Source of the DNA: Acetobacter sacchari
Lineage (GTDB): Bacteria > Pseudomonadota > Alphaproteobacteria > Acetobacterales > Acetobacteraceae
Assembly: GCF_017377715.1 (NCBI RefSeq)
Contig: NZ_JAFVMF010000018.1
Coordinates: 1 to 64,000, forward strand
DNA: 64,000 bases
Direction: 5' to 3'
This document shows positions 27,755 through 36,375 of this stretch, in pieces. Under the pieces are notes generated by a model. The model worked only from the letters and a program-made list of their open reading frames with translations. It had not been told where the DNA came from and made no database searches. The position numbers and the translations under genes were made by a program. Position 1 is the stretch's first letter; every line of letters starts with the position of its first letter.

Positions 27755-27854
27755 ACAATTAATTTTCCCCCACAGGGGACGAGACGTCGGCGTTTCAGCT
27801 TCAAACTGGCGCTGACGCTTGGGCCTTACACGTCCTGAATGACAGGAGCGAGAC

Positions 27855-28913
27855 ATGAGATATCACCCATTGGGCCGCACCGGCCTACTGGTGTCCGAAC
27901 TGTGCCTCGGCACGATGACATTCGGCGGCGTCGGAGATCGCTGGGCTCCGATCGGCGATCTGCAGCAGCAGGAAGCTGACTCGCTGTTGCGCGTGGCGCT
28001 CGACGCTGGCGTCAATTTTGTCGATACGGCCAATGTTTATTCACAAGGTCAGTCGGAGCAGATCACCGGACAGGCGTTACGCAATCTCGGCGTGGCGCGT
28101 GACGACGTCGTGGTGGCGACAAAGGCGCTGGCGCCTATGGGCAGCGGCCCGAACGCTCGCGGGGCGTCGCGAGCGCACATCCTCGCGCAAGCGCGGGCGA
28201 GCCTGAAACGGCTGCAACTCGACCACGTGGATCTCTACCAGATTCATGGCGTCGACCCCATCACGCCGATCGACGAGACGCTGGCGGCTCTGGACACGCT
28301 CGTCCGCAGCGGGGACGTCCGCTATGTCGGCGTCTCCAACTGGCCCGCGTGGCGCATCGCCAAGGCTTTGGGAATCGCCGAACGTAAAAATCTGACGCCG
28401 CTGCATAGTCTGCAAGCTTATTACACTATCGCCGGGCGCGATCTGGAGCGGGAACTACGTCCCATGCTGCAATCGGAGCAGGTCGGCCTGATGGTGTGGA
28501 GCCCCTTGGCCGGTGGGCTGCTCTCGGGCAAATATCATCGCGACGGCACGTCGGTCGCTGGCGACGGGCGCCGCGCAACGTTCGATTTCCCGCCGGTCGA
28601 TCGAGATCGCGCCTTCGCCGCGATCGACGCCATGCGCCCCATAGCCGAGGAGCATGGGTGCAGCGTGGCGCAGGTAGCAATCGCGTGGCTGCTTCACCAG
28701 CCTGTCGTGACCAGCGTGATCGTCGGCGCCCGCAGGCCGGACCAGCTTCTCGACAACATCTCCGCGACCGAGGTGCGCTTGACCGCTGACAATCTGGTGA
28801 CGCTCGACGCCGCAAGCGCGCTGCCCCCGGAATATCCCGGCTGGATGATCGAGCGTCAGGCGGCGTATCGCGCGCCATGGATGACTCCAGACGATTCTTC
28901 GACAAAATCGTAA
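27855..28913 (+). CDS. Aldo/keto reductase
   Basis: This 352-residue NADPH-dependent (beta/alpha)8-barrel oxidoreductase has the catalytic tetrad in context: Asp and Tyr in NFVDTANVYSQGQSE, Lys in VVATKALAPMGSG and His in VDLYQIHGVDP. The C-terminal cofactor site is in VTSVIVGARRPDQLLDNI. The opening MRYHPLGRTGLLVSELCLGT is that of the AKR11/12-like group acting on small aldehydes and ketones. It has a GGAG upstream and lies 22 bases before an alcohol dehydrogenase gene, likely in one transcript. The substrate is unknown. Confidence 0.9.
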   Translation: MRYHPLGRTGLLVSELCLGTMTFGGVGDRWAPIGDLQQQEADSLLRVALDAGVNFVDTANVYSQGQSEQITGQALRNLGVARDDVVVATKALAPMGSGPNARGASRAHILAQARASLKRLQLDHVDLYQIHGVDPITPIDETLAALDTLVRSGDVRYVGVSNWPAWRIAKALGIAERKNLTPLHSLQAYYTIAGRDLERELRPMLQSEQVGLMVWSPLAGGLLSGKYHRDGTSVAGDGRRATFDFPPVDRDRAFAAIDAMRPIAEEHGCSVAQVAIAWLLHQPVVTSVIVGARRPDQLLDNISATEVRLTADNLVTLDAASALPPEYPGWMIERQAAYRAPWMTPDDSSTKS

Positions 28914-28935
28914 CCGCACTACAAGGAAACAAGAC

Positions 28936-29991
28936 ATGCTCTCATGCGTCGGATACGCCGCCACCGCAGCGAAGGCACCGCTCGCCCCCATCGCGTTTGA
29001 ACGAAGAGATGTGGGACCGGACGATGTCCGTATCGACATCACCTATTGCGGCGTCTGTCACTCGGATCTCCATCAGGCTCGCAACGAATGGAAGAACACC
29101 ATCTACCCATGCGTTCCTGGGCACGAAATCGTAGGGCACGTGGCCGAGGTTGGCTCCTCCGTCACGCGCTTCAAGAAGGGTGATTTCGTCGGGGTCGGCT
29201 GCATGGTCGATTCATGTCGGGAATGCACAAGCTGTAAAGAGGGGCTGGAACAGTACTGCGAAGTCGGTTTCGTCGGCACCTATAACGGCGAAGACCGGCA
29301 GGGGCGCGGGATCACTTTTGGCGGATACTCCAGCGCCGTCGTGGTTGATCAGGCTTTCGTGCTGCGTGCGCCAACTTCGCTCGACCCCGCCGCCGTGGCG
29401 CCATTGCTCTGCGCAGGCATCACCACCTGGTCACCCTTGCGCAAGTGGAATGTCGGTCCCGGACAGCGCGTCGGCATTGTCGGACTGGGCGGACTTGGCC
29501 ATATGGGCGTGAAATTCGCCCGCGCGCTGGGCGCGGAAGTCGTGTTGTTCACCACGTCGGCCAGCAAAATCGAGGACGGGCTGCGGCTCGGCGCGCATGA
29601 GGTCGTTCTCTCGAAAGACCCGGATGCGATGGCCAAGGAGAGCGGACGCTTCGACTTCATACTCGACGCAGTCTCGGCTAAACACGACATCAACGAATAT
29701 CTCGGGCTACTCAAACGCGACGGCGTGCTGGTTCAGGTCGGAGCGCCCGAGGAGCCGCTGCCGGTCTCGGTGTTCAGCCTGATCATGAAGCGCCGCACCT
29801 TCGCCGGATCGCTGATCGGAGGGATCGCGGAGACTCAGGAAATGCTCGACTTCTGCGGTGAGCATGGCATCACGTCCGACATCGAGATGATTCGCATGGA
29901 TGAGATCGAGGCGGCTTATGAGCGCATGCTGAAATCGGATGTGAAGTATCGCTTCGTGATCGACATGACGTCCATGCCTGCCAGCGTCTGA
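28936..29991 (+). CDS. Zinc-dependent NAD(P) alcohol dehydrogenase (YahK/CAD-like)
   Basis: This 351-residue medium-chain dehydrogenase has the catalytic zinc site in YCGVCHSD and PGHEIVG. The structural zinc cysteines are in VDSCRECTSCKEGLEQYCE. The Rossmann motif is GIVGLGGLGHMGVKFA. The arrangement is that of the cinnamyl-alcohol-dehydrogenase/YahK group, which reduces a broad range of aldehydes with NADPH. It follows the aldo/keto reductase, suggesting a joint role in aldehyde handling. A very strong hairpin ends the unit at 30004-30041. Confidence 0.92.
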   Translation: MLSCVGYAATAAKAPLAPIAFERRDVGPDDVRIDITYCGVCHSDLHQARNEWKNTIYPCVPGHEIVGHVAEVGSSVTRFKKGDFVGVGCMVDSCRECTSCKEGLEQYCEVGFVGTYNGEDRQGRGITFGGYSSAVVVDQAFVLRAPTSLDPAAVAPLLCAGITTWSPLRKWNVGPGQRVGIVGLGGLGHMGVKFARALGAEVVLFTTSASKIEDGLRLGAHEVVLSKDPDAMAKESGRFDFILDAVSAKHDINEYLGLLKRDGVLVQVGAPEEPLPVSVFSLIMKRRTFAGSLIGGIAETQEMLDFCGEHGITSDIEMIRMDEIEAAYERMLKSDVKYRFVIDMTSMPASV

Positions 29992-30525
29992 GGTTTCTTC
30001 TTTCGGTTGGAGCCCGTTTTGCAAGAAACGGGCTCCAACCGAGATTCAGACAGTTCGAGCGGACCACACATTTTAGAACGAAAATATATTGTTTTAATGT
30101 ATGTATTTAAAATTTGAAAAACAAAATTCAAATCCGAAATTCAGTTTACGGACTTATCAAAAATCGAAATTTTTTCGCTTTGCTTTAAAAGGGAGAGCGA
30201 AAGTTCGGCCTAATGAAGTCGTTGTACCTGTCGACAAACGTACAGCCGCTATTTCAAACGGCCACACAGCACAACCACTTCGATAGCGCCCACTGCTCCC
30301 TCCAACGGACCCAGCGTCGCCATTGACTGCGCCTCGATCGCAATCACAAGCACGGGAGTATGGAAAAGCGACTTGCCTGCGCGACGAAACCGGCGCTTGA
30401 TAGTATTCGTTCAGCGCCCATAAGTGCGCTGTTCGCACAAAATGGGTGCGAACCGAATTAAGCCAGTGGCTCACACGCCACTCAAGCCTCCGAAGAGAGG
30501 CGTCGGAAAAGTCAGGGTGAGTCTT
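29992..30525. other. Gene-poor region with hairpin and AT-rich block
   Basis: After the hairpin at 30004-30041 comes a markedly AT-rich block (about 30065-30195). It contains the inverted repeat ATTTGAA-N8-TTCAAAT (30112-30133). The remainder to 30525 is of normal composition with no gene signature. The operon that starts at 30526 must take its promoter from here. Confidence 0.45.
30004..30041 (+). terminator. Perfect 16-bp hairpin after alcohol dehydrogenase
   Basis: CGGTTGGAGCCCGTTT pairs perfectly with AAACGGGCTCCAACCG across a 6-nt loop, 13 bases after the stop. No T run follows directly, but stem stability suggests transcript-end protection or termination. Confidence 0.7.
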
Positions 30526-31359
30526 ATGCGTCCAGCTGTTGTCGCCGTCGCCATCACCGGTTCGGTGCCGCGCACCTCGGATAATCCGACACTGCCTGTG
30601 ACTCCGACGCAGCAAATCGAATCAACACACGAAGCCTTTGAAGCCGGCGCATCACTCGTGCACATCCACGTTCGCAACGCCGACGAAAGTCCGTCATCCG
30701 ACCCGGCGCTGTTTCAGGCTGTTCAGGAGGGCGTCTCCAGACATTGCCCCGGCATGATCATCCAGTTTTCCACCGGAGGCCGCGGGCGCGACGCCGACGC
30801 TCGGGGGAGTTCTTTACCGCTGCGACCGGATATGGCCTCGCTGTCGACCGGCTCGGTAAATTTTCCGACCATCGTTTACGAAAACGGCGCCGCCCTCGTC
30901 GACACTCTCGCCGCCAGCATGAAAGATCATCATGTCAGCCCGGAGATCGAAATCTTCGACCTGTCTCACATACACGGCGCACGTCGCCTTGTGGACGCCG
31001 GGTTGATGGGGCCGAAACCGCATGTGCAGTTCGTGCTTGGCGTAAAGAACGCCATGCCAGCCGACGAACATCTGCTCGACATCCTTCTTGCAGAAACAAG
31101 ACGTATTCTCCCTGAGGCAACATGGACGGCGGCGGGAATCGGGCGTTACCAAACAACGGTCATGGATTGGGTTCTGGCCCGTGACTGCGACGGTGTGCGC
31201 ACCGGTCTGGAAGATAATATTCGCGTAACACGTGACAGACTTGCCAAGGGCAACGTTGAACTCGTGCAGATAGCGGTCGAACGGCTCGCCGCACATGGGC
31301 GCCGTCCTGCCACGCCAGCAGAGGCGCGGCAGATACTCGGGCTTCGGGCGCCTCAATAA
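30526..31359 (+). CDS. Beta-keto acid cleavage enzyme (BKACE, DUF849)
   Basis: This 277-residue zinc enzyme of the 3-keto-5-aminohexanoate cleavage family condenses a beta-keto acid with acetyl-CoA to give acetoacetate and a new acyl-CoA. Key residues match the characterised enzyme within one position: His46 and His48 (VHIHVRNADE) and Glu229 (GLEDN) for zinc, with Arg225 and Asp230 for catalysis. GGGTGAG precedes the ATG at 30526; the upstream open codons are not conserved. Downstream are an AtoE-type transporter and a 3-hydroxybutyrate dehydrogenase, so acetoacetate is the shared metabolite. The keto-acid side chain is unknown. Confidence 0.85.
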   Translation: MRPAVVAVAITGSVPRTSDNPTLPVTPTQQIESTHEAFEAGASLVHIHVRNADESPSSDPALFQAVQEGVSRHCPGMIIQFSTGGRGRDADARGSSLPLRPDMASLSTGSVNFPTIVYENGAALVDTLAASMKDHHVSPEIEIFDLSHIHGARRLVDAGLMGPKPHVQFVLGVKNAMPADEHLLDILLAETRRILPEATWTAAGIGRYQTTVMDWVLARDCDGVRTGLEDNIRVTRDRLAKGNVELVQIAVERLAAHGRRPATPAEARQILGLRAPQ

Positions 31360-31663
31360 AAGCCACCATCTCCCTCTCGCAGTAACCTCCGCAAATATTG
31401 TTCACTTATCTGAGATGGCTCCACGCGCACCGAATTCGCCTGGGGACGGATTGCCGGGCGTGCCCAGCGATGATGAGTTTCAAATGACAGTTGCGCTTGT
31501 GCTTCCAATGTCAACCGCCTCACCAATGTACAACTCTTCAGATCATTGCAGGGCTTTTATTGTTCAATAGAAACACGGGACAAGAGAATAATGACAGCCC
31601 AACCAAACACAATGCACATGACACGCTCGGATACACCCGCGTATTTCGCCTGAGAGATACCAT
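31360..31663. other. Intergenic region before the transporter gene
   Basis: Nothing recognisable is seen in about 300 bases. Short frames have no ribosome binding site. The transporter may have its own promoter here. Confidence 0.35.
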
Positions 31664-33034
31664 ATGACCAAAAACTCAACCAAATCTGCAGCCCGAAATT
31701 CGCTCCAGGGTGCGCTCGTCGATTTCTTCGTGGTCTTCTTCGAACGCTTTATGCCCGATCCGTTCGTGATTGCGTTGCTTCTGACATTCGTGACTGCGAT
31801 CCTCGCCGGGGCGCTTGCTCCGCATCGCACCCCGACTGATATTCTGAACGCGTGGTACGGCGGCTCCTTCAAGATCGTCGCCTTCGCGTTCCAGATGATG
31901 CTGATCCTCGTCACGGGACATGCCGTCGCCGCAGCGCCTGCGGTCAGAAGATTGCTTCGCCGACTGGTCGCTGGCGTCAACACGCCGGGACAGGCGGTAT
32001 TCACTATGTATGCCCTGGTCGTTCCCGCGACCTGGCTCAACTGGGGCCTTGGGCTGGTCGTAGGCGCGTTCGTGGCTCGTGAAATCGGACGGCGCGTGCG
32101 GGTGGATTACGGATGGCTTGTCGCCTGCGGATATTCCGCGTGGTGGATGTGCAACAGCGGCCTTTCCAGCTCCATCGCCCTGTCGCAGGCGACGCATGGA
32201 AACCCCATGAACATCGTCGAGCAGCTTACCGGACAGGTTACTCCGCTCAGCGCCTCTCTCTTCTCAGCATTCACACTGGTTCCAACAATTTTGACGATCA
32301 TCGTGTCAGGCTTGGCGTTTCCCCTCATACGCCCCGCGACCGAGCAATCGGTGTTCCTGAACGTCGATGAAGAACGACTAACGGCCTCGCAAGAGGCGCC
32401 AACCGCTTGGTCGCCCCGCCTCGCCGTGGAGCGCTCGTTCATCTTGTCCGCCCTGATCGCCGCCTTCGCATTCGCGGCGCTCGTCCTCAGATGGCGGGAT
32501 CACGGATTCGGTTTCGATATCGAAAGTCTGATCCTCAGCTTTCTGATCGCTGGGCTCGTCTTGCAAAAAACGCCGATCGCCTATGTCGGCGCCGTAAGAG
32601 AGGCGATCTCACAGACTGGACCGATTCTGCTGCAATTCCCGTTCTACGGCGGAATCATGGGAATCATGACAGCGACGGGGCTTGCGGGGGTCATCTCTGA
32701 TTTCTTCGTACACATCGCGTCGGCTCAGACATTGCCTTTCTGGAGCTTCATAAGCTCGTTGATCATCACGTTCCTCGTCCCCAGCGCGGGCGGCCACTGG
32801 GCGGTGCAGGGGCCTTTCGTCGTGCCTGCGGCGATGAGTCTGCACGCCTCGGCGCCACATGTGATTATGGCTGTGGCGATCGCCGAAAACGTAGCCAACA
32901 TGCTTCAACCGTTCTGGGCCGTCCCGATCGTGGCCATCGCGGGTATCGGGATACAGCGTGTCATGGCGTTCACGGCGGTGACGTTCATGATCTCCCTTGT
33001 TATCTGCTGTGTTTCCGTTTTGGCTTTAGGTTGA
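31664..33034 (+). CDS. Short-chain fatty acid/acetoacetate transporter (AtoE family)
   Basis: This 456-residue inner-membrane transporter has about ten to twelve predicted helices. The opening FFVVFFERFMPDPFVIALLL and the segments TGHAVAAAP, WLNWGLGLVVGAFVAREIGR and LVPSAGGHWAVQGPFVVPAA are typical of the AtoE short-chain fatty acid family, which moves butyrate or acetoacetate. GAGAG stands before the ATG. The stop lies 11 bases before the dehydrogenase ATG, so they share a transcript. Uptake of a C4 acid for the enzymes around it is the natural reading. Confidence 0.88.
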   Translation: MTKNSTKSAARNSLQGALVDFFVVFFERFMPDPFVIALLLTFVTAILAGALAPHRTPTDILNAWYGGSFKIVAFAFQMMLILVTGHAVAAAPAVRRLLRRLVAGVNTPGQAVFTMYALVVPATWLNWGLGLVVGAFVAREIGRRVRVDYGWLVACGYSAWWMCNSGLSSSIALSQATHGNPMNIVEQLTGQVTPLSASLFSAFTLVPTILTIIVSGLAFPLIRPATEQSVFLNVDEERLTASQEAPTAWSPRLAVERSFILSALIAAFAFAALVLRWRDHGFGFDIESLILSFLIAGLVLQKTPIAYVGAVREAISQTGPILLQFPFYGGIMGIMTATGLAGVISDFFVHIASAQTLPFWSFISSLIITFLVPSAGGHWAVQGPFVVPAAMSLHASAPHVIMAVAIAENVANMLQPFWAVPIVAIAGIGIQRVMAFTAVTFMISLVICCVSVLALG

Positions 33035-33045
33035 AGGAGCACACG

Positions 33046-33831
33046 ATGTTTCTCAAAAACCGCGTGGCTCTTGTTACCGGATCGACGTCAGGGATAGGGC
33101 TGGCTTATGCTCGTGCTCTGGCCGCAGAAGGCGCCGTGCTTGTGATGACCGGCTTCGGCGACCCGGCGGACATCGAGACACAGAGGCGCGCTCTTTCGGA
33201 CGCATCCGGTCAGGAAGCATTTTTTATACCCGCCGACCTGAGCCTGATGGAGTCCAATAGAGCGCTGGTTCACGCAGCATGTGAGCAGGCGGGCGGCCTC
33301 GACATCCTGATCGCCAATGCGGGCGTACAGCATGTCGAGGCGATCGACACGTTTCCCGCTGAAAAATGGGAGCAGATCATCGCGCTCAATCTCAGTTCGC
33401 CCTTTCATCTGATGCAAACGGCGATCCCCCTGATGCGCGCTTCCGGCTGGGGACGGATCATCGTCACAGCGTCGATACACTCGCAGGTCGCGTCCCCTTT
33501 TAAGTCCGCTTACGTCGCAGCGAAGCATGGACTGCTCGGCCTGGTGAAAACAGCGGCGCTGGAGACGGCCGGGACAGGAATCACCGTCAACGCGATTTCG
33601 CCCGGTTATGTCTGGACGCCGCTGGTCGAAAACCAGATTCCCGACACGATGAAGGCGCGCAACATGACGCGCGAACAGGTGATCAGGGACATACTTCTGG
33701 CGGCCCAACCGACAGGGCAGTTCGTCACGGCCGAGCAGGTTGCAGCGATGGCGACGTTTCTTTGCAGGGATGAAGCCGAGCAGATCACCGGCGCAAACCA
33801 AATGATCGACGGCGGTTACACCGCACGCTAA
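33046..33831 (+). CDS. bdhA: D-3-hydroxybutyrate dehydrogenase
   Basis: This 261-residue short-chain dehydrogenase interconverts 3-hydroxybutyrate and acetoacetate with NAD. The cofactor motif is TGSTSGIG (residues 11-18). Catalytic residues are Asn115, Ser143, Tyr156 and Lys160. Substrate-binding residues known from Pseudomonas 3-hydroxybutyrate dehydrogenase are each present one position later: Gln95, His145, Lys153 and Gln197. This supports the assignment strongly. AAGGAG precedes the ATG at 33046. A perfect inverted repeat spans its stop codon (33814-33846). Confidence 0.92.
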   Translation: MFLKNRVALVTGSTSGIGLAYARALAAEGAVLVMTGFGDPADIETQRRALSDASGQEAFFIPADLSLMESNRALVHAACEQAGGLDILIANAGVQHVEAIDTFPAEKWEQIIALNLSSPFHLMQTAIPLMRASGWGRIIVTASIHSQVASPFKSAYVAAKHGLLGLVKTAALETAGTGITVNAISPGYVWTPLVENQIPDTMKARNMTREQVIRDILLAAQPTGQFVTAEQVAAMATFLCRDEAEQITGANQMIDGGYTAR

Positions 33832-33846
33832 GCGTCCGGTGTAACC
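33814..33846 (+). terminator. Perfect 10-bp hairpin spanning the bdhA stop
   Basis: GGTTACACCG pairs perfectly with CGGTGTAACC across a 13-nt loop that contains the TAA stop at 33829-33831. Only TTG follows, so it is a terminator-like or stability hairpin. Its position means translating ribosomes would melt the left arm. Confidence 0.55.
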
Positions 33847-33907
33847 TTGACTTCTCGCAGGGACGAGGCAGGAAGGCGGCGCAACCTTTCGGTTGGGAGA
33901 ACGCCGC

Positions 33908-35002
33908 TTGCGCATCGCCTACGTGATCAATTCTCTCGAAGGCGGTGGCGCCGCCTTCCCTGTCCCTGCTGTCACCGATGTATTCAGGGACGCCGGACAC
34001 GAGGTCGCGGTCTTTGCTCTGGCGCGGAAAGACGGTCTGGGCGAACCGCCTATGCGAGCTGCGGGCCTCGACGTCCGGGCCTGCGGCGCCGGTTTGCGCG
34101 ATCACCTCGGCGCCTATCGTTGGCTTGGGGGCGAATTACAGGCGTGGCGGCCAACCCATCTGTGGACCTCCCTGACCCGCGCGACCCTGCTGGGGCAGCT
34201 GGTCGGACGGCGCATGGGTCTGCCCGTCGCAAGCTGGCAGCATTCCGCGCGCCTGAAACCAGCCAACCGCGCCCTGCTGCGCGCCACACGATCGCTGTCC
34301 TGCCTGTGGGTGGGAGATTCGCAATTCGTGACAGAAGCCGCGCGCGCCAGCCTGCACATTCCGCCGGAGCGCCTCGCCTGCTGGCCGATCTTTCGCGCTA
34401 ATCCAAATGCCCCGTGCGCCATACCGCGGAGATCCGGCGAGCCAGTGAAGCTGGGATCTTTGGGCCGCCTGCACCCTGTAAAGGGTTATGCCGAGTTGAT
34501 CGCCGCCATCGCAAGCCTGCCGCTGGAGACCCTGCCCCCATTTGATCTGACCATCGCCGGGGAAGGGCCCCAGCGCGCCGAACTGGAGGGCCTGATCGCG
34601 CAGCATGGACTGGGCGAACGCGTGCGGCTGCCCGGCTTCACTGCGGACACAGGCGCGTTCCTGAGTGGACTGCACCTTTATCTCCAACCTTCACGATGGG
34701 AGGGATTCTGCATTGGCGCGCATGAAGCCATGCAGGCAGCGCTTCCTGTTATTGGCTCCAAGGCTGGCGAAATGACGTATTCGATTCAGGACGGCGTCAC
34801 CGGCTGGCATACGCCGCCTGAAGCTCCGGACGCGCTCGCGGCGGTCTTGCGCCGGGCGTTGAGCACACCAGAAGAGCTGGCAAAGATGGGCGAGAGGGCG
34901 CGCGACGTGGTGTTGTCGCGCTATTCGGCGGAGGCGTTTACGCGGACCGGGCGGGAGTTGTTGGAGAGGCTGCAGAGGGGCGGCGCTACGACGCGGCTCT
35001 GA
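33908..35002 (+). CDS. Family 4 glycosyltransferase
   Basis: This GT-B protein of about 364 residues opens with LRIAYVINSLEGGGAA, the typical GT4 acceptor-side loop. It carries a donor domain beginning at VKLGSLGRLHPVKGYAELI, followed by the E-x7-E type region PSRWEGFCIGAHEAMQAALP that binds the nucleotide sugar. It probably works on lipopolysaccharide or exopolysaccharide at the cytoplasmic membrane face. The TTG at 33908 has GGGAGA seven bases before it; another TTG at 33893 is possible. There are no other polysaccharide genes nearby, so sugar and acceptor are unknown. Confidence 0.85.
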   Translation: MRIAYVINSLEGGGAAFPVPAVTDVFRDAGHEVAVFALARKDGLGEPPMRAAGLDVRACGAGLRDHLGAYRWLGGELQAWRPTHLWTSLTRATLLGQLVGRRMGLPVASWQHSARLKPANRALLRATRSLSCLWVGDSQFVTEAARASLHIPPERLACWPIFRANPNAPCAIPRRSGEPVKLGSLGRLHPVKGYAELIAAIASLPLETLPPFDLTIAGEGPQRAELEGLIAQHGLGERVRLPGFTADTGAFLSGLHLYLQPSRWEGFCIGAHEAMQAALPVIGSKAGEMTYSIQDGVTGWHTPPEAPDALAAVLRRALSTPEELAKMGERARDVVLSRYSAEAFTRTGRELLERLQRGGATTRL

Positions 35003-35152
35003 GCGGAGTAGACGTTACGACTCCCCCTTGTTACGGTGGAGCGATATCCCGTTCGCCAGTGCAGCATACTTGCGTCGGAAATAGCGAGTCCTGCTTCTCA
35101 TATAGTTTGGAGCACGTCAGGTATCGCGCAAAAAAAGCGCCACAGCGTGCTT

Positions 35153-36229
35153 TCAATATTTTCCTTCCGTTTCGTTCATTGGCGCGGGAACGGGTTTGGG
35201 TTGGTTGTCCAGCCACCAGGATCCATAGCGTGTGTATTGAGCAGGGACAGGAACGGTTGTACGCAACTCATCCGCCGCCGAGCGCACCCAGAACGGATCT
35301 CGCAGCATTCCTCGGCCTATCAACACGATGTCAGCACGCTCATTTTGAACGATATCTTCCGCCAACCCGGCCGAATCGATAAGACCGACCGCGCCCGTCA
35401 TGATATTTAGTTTGTCCCGGAGAAGTGTAGCCGCCGGAACCTGATAGCCGGGATAACTTTTTACAGACACTGGAGCGATCCCGCCAGATGAACAATCGAT
35501 AAGATCGACGCCCTGCTCCTTCATCCACTGCCCGTAGATCAGGAAATCGTCCGGGGTGTTGCCCCCCTTCATATAATCTGTGGATGAAATTCTAACAAAA
35601 AGAGGCCCCGGCCACTCGGTGCGGACGGCATCGATAATGTGTCGTAGAATACGGTAGCGATTTTCATGATTGCCTCCCCACCGATCGTTTCGTCTATTCG
35701 CAAGAGGAGATAAGAACTCGTTCAAAAGATAACCGTGAGCGGTATGAATCTCGAGAACATCGAAGTCTGCGTCTCTCGCGCGACCGGCGGCTATCCTGAA
35801 AGCTTCAATGACGCTCAAAATTTCTTCTTCGCCAAGCGGGTTCGGTGTTGTGAACCCATCGTCGAATGGGATAGCCGACGGCGCAACAGATGAAAGACCA
35901 TCAATCCCGAGCATACGTCCCGCATGACCAAGCTGTGCGCCGGCGTAAGCGCCCATCTTGTGAATCACACTAACAAGACGCATCAGGCCAAGCACATGTT
36001 CATCTGACCAAATTCCGAGGTCGCCCGGTCCAATCATGCCATTTTCCAAAATGGCAAGCGTCTCCGGAAAGACAAGCGCTGCGCCGCCCAATGCGCGAGC
36101 GCCGTAATGCACGAGGTGAAAGTCACTTACAAAGCCGCCCGGCAGCCCCGAATGCATGCACATCGGGGACATGGCGATACGATTTCGCAAAGTGAGATTA
36201 CGGATCGTTATTGAATCAAATAATTTCAT
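35153..36229 (-). CDS. NADH:flavin oxidoreductase (Old Yellow Enzyme, YqjM-like)
   Basis: This 358-residue FMN-dependent ene-reductase has the TIM-barrel opening KLFDSITIRNLTLRNRIAMS. The YqjM-class Cys24 is in SPMCMHSG. The substrate-binding His pair lies in the HTAHGYLLNEFLSPLANRR segment, and GGNHENRYR is the usual FMN phosphate region. Such enzymes reduce activated C=C bonds in enones, quinones and nitro compounds. It is transcribed away from the HxlR regulator at 36376, with a palindrome between them. The gene looks somewhat richer in A+T than its neighbours, a possible sign of transfer. Confidence 0.9.
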   Translation of the reverse strand: MKLFDSITIRNLTLRNRIAMSPMCMHSGLPGGFVSDFHLVHYGARALGGAALVFPETLAILENGMIGPGDLGIWSDEHVLGLMRLVSVIHKMGAYAGAQLGHAGRMLGIDGLSSVAPSAIPFDDGFTTPNPLGEEEILSVIEAFRIAAGRARDADFDVLEIHTAHGYLLNEFLSPLANRRNDRWGGNHENRYRILRHIIDAVRTEWPGPLFVRISSTDYMKGGNTPDDFLIYGQWMKEQGVDLIDCSSGGIAPVSVKSYPGYQVPAATLLRDKLNIMTGAVGLIDSAGLAEDIVQNERADIVLIGRGMLRDPFWVRSAADELRTTVPVPAQYTRYGSWWLDNQPKPVPAPMNETEGKY

Positions 36230-36330
36230 CAGATCTTACTTTCGAACAGGCGAGCCTGAGACGACGCGGTGAATGTCGATCGGGAAGGTAAATGGCATTA
36301 TCAGAATTGAAAATACGGCAAAAAAAGTCA

Positions 36331-36349
36331 TATACTATATAAAAGTATA
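36331..36349. promoter_or_regulatory. Palindrome TATACT-N7-AGTATA, likely HxlR operator
   Basis: This perfect six-base inverted repeat with an AT-only centre lies between the divergent OYE and HxlR genes, 27 bases before the HxlR start. It overlaps possible -10 hexamers on both strands (TATACT on plus, TATACT on minus). Electrophile-responsive HxlR-type repressors commonly use such sites. Confidence 0.6.
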
Positions 36350-36375
36350 GCGCCGACGGTGGAAGTGAGTAGACG

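Larger units (their letters stand above)
26673..27854. other. Long gene-poor region, partly AT-rich
   Basis: No gene is convincing in these 1.18 kb. The left end holds the padR promoter and operator. The stretch at about 26840-26945 is AT-rich. At 27342-27758 a minus-strand frame of 138 codons is open but has no ribosome binding site or recognisable family. A 29-codon plus-strand frame at 27665-27754 does have a good ribosome binding site. A GGCGCC-type repeat lies near 27284-27299. The region may be a remnant of rearranged or transferred DNA. Confidence 0.4.

Noticed and set aside
27342-27758. 138-codon minus-strand open frame in a gene-poor region
   Set aside because: No ribosome binding site and no recognised family; kept only as an observation because it does not overlap another gene.
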